Below, piece after piece: positions 6,602-10,903 of a stretch of 10,903 nucleotides of DNA. The translations under genes were made by a program, and so were the position numbers. The number at the start of each line of letters is the position of its first letter. Positions within the stretch are counted from its first letter, which is position 1. The notes beneath the pieces are model-generated. The model was not told the origin of the DNA. It did not search any database and saw nothing but the letters and a program-made list of their open reading frames with translations. This DNA is from Robiginitomaculum sp. (lineage in GTDB: Bacteria > Pseudomonadota > Alphaproteobacteria > Caulobacterales > Maricaulaceae): assembly GCA_002733385.1 (NCBI GenBank), contig NVVO01000020.1:5213-16115 (forward strand), given 5' to 3'.

Positions 6602-8298
6602 GCATATTAAAATCAGAATTATTGATGCCTGCGGGTAATCTGGACAAGCTTAGAACGGCAGTGCTGTATGGGGCTGACGCTATTTATCTGGGTACACCGG
6701 ATATGTCTTTGCGGACTAAATCCGAGTTTTCTTTGGAGCAAATCCGCGAAGGTATTGAATTCGCCCACGCACGCGGCAAGCGGATTTACCTGACGCTCAA
6801 CCTGTTTTCCCATAACAAAGACGTACCCAAGCTTGAAGAATATGTCGAAACCATCAAAGGCCTAAAACCGGACGGTGTTATCATCGCAGATCCAGGCGTG
6901 TTCCAATATGTGAAAACCCATGCGCCGGATATCCCCCTGCATGTCTCGACCCAGGCCAATGTATGTTCTTGGATGTCTGTAAAATTTTGGGAAGATATGG
7001 GTGCTGACCTCTGTGTGCTCGCCCGCGAAGTCTCGTTCGCAGAGCTGACAGAAATCCGCGAGAAATGCCCTGATATTAAACTGGAAGCTTTCGTTCACGG
7101 GGCTATGTGCATGACCTATTCCGGTCGTTGTCTCTTGTCTAATTTCATGTCTGAGCGCGGTGCAAACCAGGGCAATTGCGCCAATTCCTGTCGCTGGGGT
7201 TATAAAATGCATTTACGCCTGAAAGACGGCACGATCGAAGAATTGGAAATCACCGAAGAGAATAAAGACATGTTCGAATTCCTCCTAGAAGAAGGCCATC
7301 GCCCCGGTGATTTCATGCCGATCGAAGAAAGCAAAGACGCGGCTTATATCTTAAATTCCAAGGACTTATGCCTGATGCCTAAACTGGATGAATATCTGGC
7401 GCTGGGTGTCGACAGCCTCAAGGTCGAAGGTCGGGGCAAGTCGGTTTATTATGTGGCGGTCGTGGCTCGCGCCTACCGCGCCGCCATGGATGATTGGGCC
7501 AAAGACCCGGAAAATTTCAACCCCAAGCCCTATATGAACGAGTTGATGAATGTCTCTAACCGGGGCTTCACCCTGGCTTTCCACGATGGCCGCCTGACCA
7601 ATTACGCCCATAATTACGAGCAAACGCAAACTCTGGGCGCATGGGAATTCGCTGGCTCTATTATCGAAATAGACGAGGAGGCATTTTATCTCGGCGTGAA
7701 AAATAAATTACAGGCCGGTGATGTGATGGAATTCCTGACACCAGGAAGTTCTATTGGCGGCTGCGATACGGTTCTCTTGCGTCTGTACGAATTTGAAAAT
7801 GTCGCGAGTAAAACCGGGCGTATAGAGAAAGACTATCCAGGCAATATCACGGATGTGGTTCACGCGGGTATTAAACCCATCATCCGCATTCCGTTCACGC
7901 TGTTCGACAAAGAAAATCTGGAGAGCCTCAAAGCCCGCATCCCTGTGGGCACCGTGGTGCGCAAGGAAACATTATTGACCGAGACCCAATGGAACCGGGT
8001 CAAGTTGGATAAAGTCGCACAACGGCTCGAAGTCTCGGGCCGCACGGACGATCCCGAAAATCCGCTCTATGTCCGCCGCCGCGACGCCCTTAAAAAATCC
8101 GTAGCCGAAGCCAACAAAACCCGCAAACCCAAGGTTAATCCCAAGCTGGGCCTGGACGGCTGTTGCGGGCGCGGGTGTAATGGCTGCCTAATGTTCTGGA
8201 ACGACCCGGCCTATGCCAAGGCACGGGATTTGATGGCCAGTAAAAAGCAAGGACAATTGTTGGATAAGGATATGCGCGAAGTGACAGCGGCGGAATAG
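6598..8298 (+). CDS. trhP: U32 family protein, YegQ/TrhP-like tRNA 5-hydroxyuridine synthesis protein
   Basis: TrhP (formerly annotated as peptidase U32) supports prephenate-dependent 5-hydroxylation of wobble uridine 34 in tRNA and carries an iron-sulfur cluster. I prefer ATG 6598 (566 residues): the family begins close to the ELLMPAGNLDKL motif, whereas the ATG at 6541 would add 19 unrelated residues. The U32 signature EAFVHGAMCMTYSGRCLLS spans 163-181. Cys171, Cys178, Cys194 and Cys198 have the family C-x6-C-x15-C-x3-C spacing. YILNSKDL, DSLKVEGRGKSVYY and the HVSTQAN segment match YegQ rather than YhbU/YhbV. After the usual U32 C-terminal barrel region a cysteine-rich tail appears, CCGRGCNGC (522-530) followed by LMFW. 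The downstream neighbour pccA is convergent. A second U32 paralogue elsewhere in the genome could change the gene name. Confidence 0.85.
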   Translation: MSILKSELLMPAGNLDKLRTAVLYGADAIYLGTPDMSLRTKSEFSLEQIREGIEFAHARGKRIYLTLNLFSHNKDVPKLEEYVETIKGLKPDGVIIADPGVFQYVKTHAPDIPLHVSTQANVCSWMSVKFWEDMGADLCVLAREVSFAELTEIREKCPDIKLEAFVHGAMCMTYSGRCLLSNFMSERGANQGNCANSCRWGYKMHLRLKDGTIEELEITEENKDMFEFLLEEGHRPGDFMPIEESKDAAYILNSKDLCLMPKLDEYLALGVDSLKVEGRGKSVYYVAVVARAYRAAMDDWAKDPENFNPKPYMNELMNVSNRGFTLAFHDGRLTNYAHNYEQTQTLGAWEFAGSIIEIDEEAFYLGVKNKLQAGDVMEFLTPGSSIGGCDTVLLRLYEFENVASKTGRIEKDYPGNITDVVHAGIKPIIRIPFTLFDKENLESLKARIPVGTVVRKETLLTETQWNRVKLDKVAQRLEVSGRTDDPENPLYVRRRDALKKSVAEANKTRKPKVNPKLGLDGCCGRGCNGCLMFWNDPAYAKARDLMASKKQGQLLDKDMREVTAAE

Positions 8299-8333
8299 AC
8301 TATGACATTCTGGATTTAACCGGAATCACCCTC

Positions 8334-8470
8334 TTTCCTTCCTCCGTTTTTCACGGGGGAAGTGGGCGCCTCTTGGCGCTCGATGGGGGCAATCTTTCGT
8401 CTTGTACCAAAGTGGAGTTGTTCCCCCCATCCCCCTTCGGGGTACTTCCCCCGCAAGCGGAGGAAGGAAA
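8334..8470. repeat. 137-bp palindromic element (MITE/REP-like) between trhP and pccA
   Basis: The left arm (8334-8363) and right arm (8444-8470) are reverse complements: a 13-bp block TTTCCTTCCTCCG and a 10-bp block CGGGGGAAGT are identical, and only the short loops differ (TTTTTCA against CTTG). Each arm can also fold on itself, for example CTTCC-CCG/CGG-GGAAG at 8445-8465. Inside lie a second inverted pair GATGGGGG (8382-8389)/CCCCCATC (8424-8431), a GCGCC-TCTT-GGCGC hairpin (8366-8379) and a C(TTCG)G tetraloop hairpin (8433-8442). No ORF is present. Placed between convergent stops, it may act as a bidirectional terminator. Confidence 0.75.
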
Positions 8471-8474
8471 ATAG

Positions 8475-10499
8475 CTAAACCCCAAACTCCATAATCACCG
8501 CGTCAACCGCCAGATTATCTCCTACCCCGGCGTTTATTTTCGACACCACCGCCTTTTTCTCGGCCCGTAATGTATTCTCCATTTTCATGGCTTCGACCAC
8601 CGCCAGTGCTTGCCCGTCCTGTACCTCATCACCCTGCGCCACCAATATAGAGACGATGACACCCGGCATAGGGCACAAGAGCAGATTAGAGGTATCCGGC
8701 AGGGTTTTTTCCGGCATTAGCTTAGCCAGTTCGGCATTGCGCGGCGTGCGGACATTGACCTCTACCGTGCTGCCCCGGTAGTAAACATTGAAACCTTGCG
8801 GGATTGGTTTGGCGGCGAAGACGAAATCTTTGTTGTCAATTATAGCTTTGACCAAACTTTGACCCGGTGACCAGCCGGAGGATATTTCCAACTCGATAGC
8901 CGCCTTGTCATTCCCTTCCTCGGTCGAGGTGACCAGATACAAACCATTGGTTTTCTCGGTGGTAATATCGTATGTGCGCTCACCCACATCAACAATGACA
9001 CGCCGCGGGACGCTACGGGCATGACCGGGCAATATGCCGGATGCGGTGGCGGCGCGGGCGGCGACAAATTGCGCCATGAGCGTACAACACGACGCAATGG
9101 CGCGGGCGTGGCCGGGGTTAAGCGGGTGGCCATCAAAACCGCCTTCGAATTCTTCGGCGATATAATTTGTGGTCAAATCGCCGCGCATAAACCTGTCATG
9201 CTCATATACGGCAGAAAGAAACGGGATATTGTGCCCGACCCCGTTGATTTCAAAATTATCAAGCGCCCGCTTCATGGCCTGCCTGGCCACGCCACGATCA
9301 CTGCCCCATGTGCATAATTTGGCGATCATCGGATCGTAATACATGGAGATTTCGCCGCCCTCTTGCACCCCGGTATCATTGCGCACAATAGCTCCGTCTG
9401 CGGTCTCGCCTTCGACAGGCGGGCGGTATCGTTTCAGGCGGCCAATAGAAGGCAGGAAATTGCGGTACGGGTCTTCGGCGTAAATTCGCGATTCGATGGC
9501 CCAGCCATTGATAGCTATATCCGTTTGTTTGAGTTTGAGTTTCTCGCCGCTGGCCACGCGGATCATTTGCTCGACCAGGTCAACTCCGGTAATAAGTTCC
9601 GTCACCGGATGCTCGACCTGCAAGCGGGTATTCATCTCCAGGAAATAAAAGTTTTTGTCCTTGTCAACGATAAATTCCACCGTGCCAGCACTATCATAAT
9701 CAACAATGGCCGCCAGTGCGATTGCTTCCGCGCCCATTTTTGACCGCGTAGCTTCGTCCAAAAACGGCGACGGGGCTTCTTCAATGACTTTCTGGTTACG
9801 GCGCTGGATGGAGCATTCCCGTTCGTTCAAGTGGATGATATTGCCGTGCTTGTCACCCAGTACTTGAATTTCAATATGGCGCGGGCCTTCGATAAATTTC
9901 TCGATAAATATCCGGTCATCCCCGAACGCAGATTTGGCTTCGTTCTTGGAAGACGCAAATCCTTCCCGCGCCTCCTCGTCCGTGTAAGCAACCCGCATCC
10001 CCTTACCGCCGCCGCCCGCCGACGCCTTAATCATCACCGGATAGCCAACTTTGTTGGCAATTTTCACCGCCTCGTCCGCATCCTCAATCAACCCCATATG
10101 CCCGGGCACACAAGACACCCCGGCCTCCAAAGCCAGTTTCTTGGAAGCAATCTTGTCCCCCATAGCTTCAATGGCAACAACATTAGGCCCAATAAAAACA
10201 ATGTTTTCAGATTTAAGTTTAAGCGCAAACGCCTTGTTTTCACTAAGGAAACCATACCCAGGATGCACAGCGTCTGCTCCGGTGGATTTGACAGCCGCAA
10301 GTATCTTGTCCACATCAAGATACGATTCAGAAGCAGGAGAACCCCCAATATGCACAGCCTCATCCGCCATGGAAACATGCAACGCATTCTTGTCAGCGTC
10401 AGAGTAAACGGCAACAGTTTTGATGCCCATAAGCTTGGCGGTCTTAATAACCCGGCAAGCGATTTCACCACGGTTAGCTATCAGTATTTTTTTTATCAT
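8475..10499 (-). CDS. pccA: Propionyl/acetyl-CoA carboxylase alpha subunit (biotin carboxylase plus BCCP)
   Basis: Carboxylates its biotin using ATP and bicarbonate, for transfer to propionyl-CoA (or a related acyl-CoA) by a beta subunit, giving methylmalonyl-CoA. The biotin carboxylase domain covers about 1-445, with KKILIANRGEIACRVI (3-18), HPGYGFLSEN (79-88), the glycine-rich AGGGGKGM (161-168), HIEIQVLGD (208-216), EMNTRLQVEHPVTE (288-301) and Arg338; numbering coincides with E. coli AccC. RIYAEDPYRNFLPSIGRL (338-355) is typical of PccA. A BT-type linker follows, then the biotinyl domain with EAMKMEN and biotin-Lys639, 35 residues from the end. Total length 674 fits the PccA family. AGGAAAT precedes the ATG. 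The gene starts 1 nt after the upstream membrane-protein stop. No beta subunit is in the window, so substrate choice (propionyl versus 3-methylcrotonyl or acetyl) is inferred. Confidence 0.92.
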   Translation of the reverse strand: MIKKILIANRGEIACRVIKTAKLMGIKTVAVYSDADKNALHVSMADEAVHIGGSPASESYLDVDKILAAVKSTGADAVHPGYGFLSENKAFALKLKSENIVFIGPNVVAIEAMGDKIASKKLALEAGVSCVPGHMGLIEDADEAVKIANKVGYPVMIKASAGGGGKGMRVAYTDEEAREGFASSKNEAKSAFGDDRIFIEKFIEGPRHIEIQVLGDKHGNIIHLNERECSIQRRNQKVIEEAPSPFLDEATRSKMGAEAIALAAIVDYDSAGTVEFIVDKDKNFYFLEMNTRLQVEHPVTELITGVDLVEQMIRVASGEKLKLKQTDIAINGWAIESRIYAEDPYRNFLPSIGRLKRYRPPVEGETADGAIVRNDTGVQEGGEISMYYDPMIAKLCTWGSDRGVARQAMKRALDNFEINGVGHNIPFLSAVYEHDRFMRGDLTTNYIAEEFEGGFDGHPLNPGHARAIASCCTLMAQFVAARAATASGILPGHARSVPRRVIVDVGERTYDITTEKTNGLYLVTSTEEGNDKAAIELEISSGWSPGQSLVKAIIDNKDFVFAAKPIPQGFNVYYRGSTVEVNVRTPRNAELAKLMPEKTLPDTSNLLLCPMPGVIVSILVAQGDEVQDGQALAVVEAMKMENTLRAEKKAVVSKINAGVGDNLAVDAVIMEFGV

Positions 10500-10500
10500 T

Positions 10501-10903
10501 TTAATTTCCTAACAACGCAATTGTGATAAAGTAAAACATCAAAAAATAACCTATAATCATCATCAAAAAAGCTAAACGTAGCACCCATTTCCACGACTCT
10601 GGAAATAAATCTAATTCATATTCCTCAGTAACCTCACATACATACATTTCTATTTTGATACGCATTATGTTAACATGAAAAGCACGATAGATTATCAAAG
10701 TAACTCCCGCCAACCCCAAACACAGAATACTCAATAAGACTATCTTCCGATTACAGTCCGTTGTGTTGTCAACAATGTATGGTATCATGTTAATCAAGAC
10801 CAGCATTGGAGCAAATGCACCTGCGGCGTAGTACCCTGTATTTGTCTCTGACTTTCGTAATGCTTCAATTCTGTCAAGTTCCAGCTCCCTATTAAATGGT
10901 GCA
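10501..10903 (-). CDS. Unrecognised three-helix membrane protein, N-terminus outside window
   Basis: I do not recognise the family. The minus-strand frame is open from the window edge to the TAA at 10503-10501, so at least 133 residues are present and the internal ATG at 10806 is probably not the start. The visible part begins with a charged helix (NRELELDRIEALRKSE), followed by three hydrophobic segments: YYAAGAFAPMLVLINMIPYIV, IVLLSILCLGLAGVTLIIY and LRLAFLMMIIGYFLMFYFI. A short acidic hydrophilic loop with two to three cysteines in the region lies between the second and third. Base composition is visibly more AT-rich than the pccA coding sequence. The stop and the pccA ATG are separated by one base, so translation of the two is probably coupled. 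That suggests a shared transcript, but not a shared function. Confidence 0.6.
   Translation of the reverse strand, partial: APFNRELELDRIEALRKSETNTGYYAAGAFAPMLVLINMIPYIVDNTTDCNRKIVLLSILCLGLAGVTLIIYRAFHVNIMRIKIEMYVCEVTEEYELDLFPESWKWVLRLAFLMMIIGYFLMFYFITIALLGN

Noticed and set aside
8334..8470. CRISPR array or attachment site
   Set aside because: The repeats are inverted, only two in number and not separated by unique spacers; no integrase or tRNA is near.
8299..8474. Insertion sequence remnant or small gene between trhP and pccA
   Set aside because: No ORF of useful length or transposase motif is present; the region is explained by nested inverted repeats.
9831..10526. Plus-strand open frame of 231 codons
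   Set aside because: It lies antisense to the biotin carboxylase domain of pccA and yields an Arg/His/Asn-rich sequence without motifs, typical of a shadow frame.
10501..10806. Complete 101-residue membrane protein starting at 10806
   Set aside because: The frame stays open a further 32 codons to the window edge with hydrophobic sequence continuing across the ATG, so the gene is more likely truncated by the window.

Overview
The window looks like an ordinary chromosomal stretch of an alphaproteobacterium with moderate GC. This rests on the glnB-glnA pair, the MaeB-type malic enzyme, a biotin-dependent propionyl/acetyl-CoA carboxylase alpha subunit numbered like other BC-BCCP fusions, and GC-rich palindromic intergenic repeats. 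I cannot name a genus or order. There are eight genes (two running off the edges), no RNA gene, no CRISPR array and no insertion sequence. No intergenic gap exceeds 300 bases.

Left part (1-3191): a malic enzyme gene (maeB, minus strand, C-terminus outside the window) is divergent from a nitrogen-control operon, glnB (PII signal protein) and glnA (type I glutamine synthetase with an adenylylation Tyr). The 248-bp divergent intergenic region holds a 48-bp imperfect dyad with two direct TTTTGTGCATA repeats, which is the best operator candidate. The glnA 3' side ends in a strong hairpin shared with the convergent folE.

Middle part (3202-6494): three minus-strand genes in the transcription order patatin, DUF1499 protein, folE. 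The 740-aa protein has a signal peptide, a patatin phospholipase domain, one POTRA-like segment and a C-terminal beta-barrel, the architecture of type Vd secreted lipases (PlpD-like). Its last codons and stop are repeated in tandem just downstream. The DUF1499 lipid/membrane-anchored protein and folE (GTP cyclohydrolase I) are separated by only 2 nt and are probably co-translated.

Right part (6541-10903): a U32 family protein of the YegQ/TrhP tRNA-hydroxylation group on the plus strand has a cysteine-rich tail. It converges with pccA, which is preceded at 1-nt spacing by an unrecognised three-helix membrane protein running off the right edge. A 137-bp inverted-repeat element fills the gap between trhP and pccA, and a related hairpin lies after glnA.

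I did not find a convincing undescribed system. The main points for follow-up are the glnB upstream dyad, the palindromic repeat element, the stop-codon tandem repeat, the trhP start and Cys-rich tail, and the unknown membrane gene coupled to pccA.
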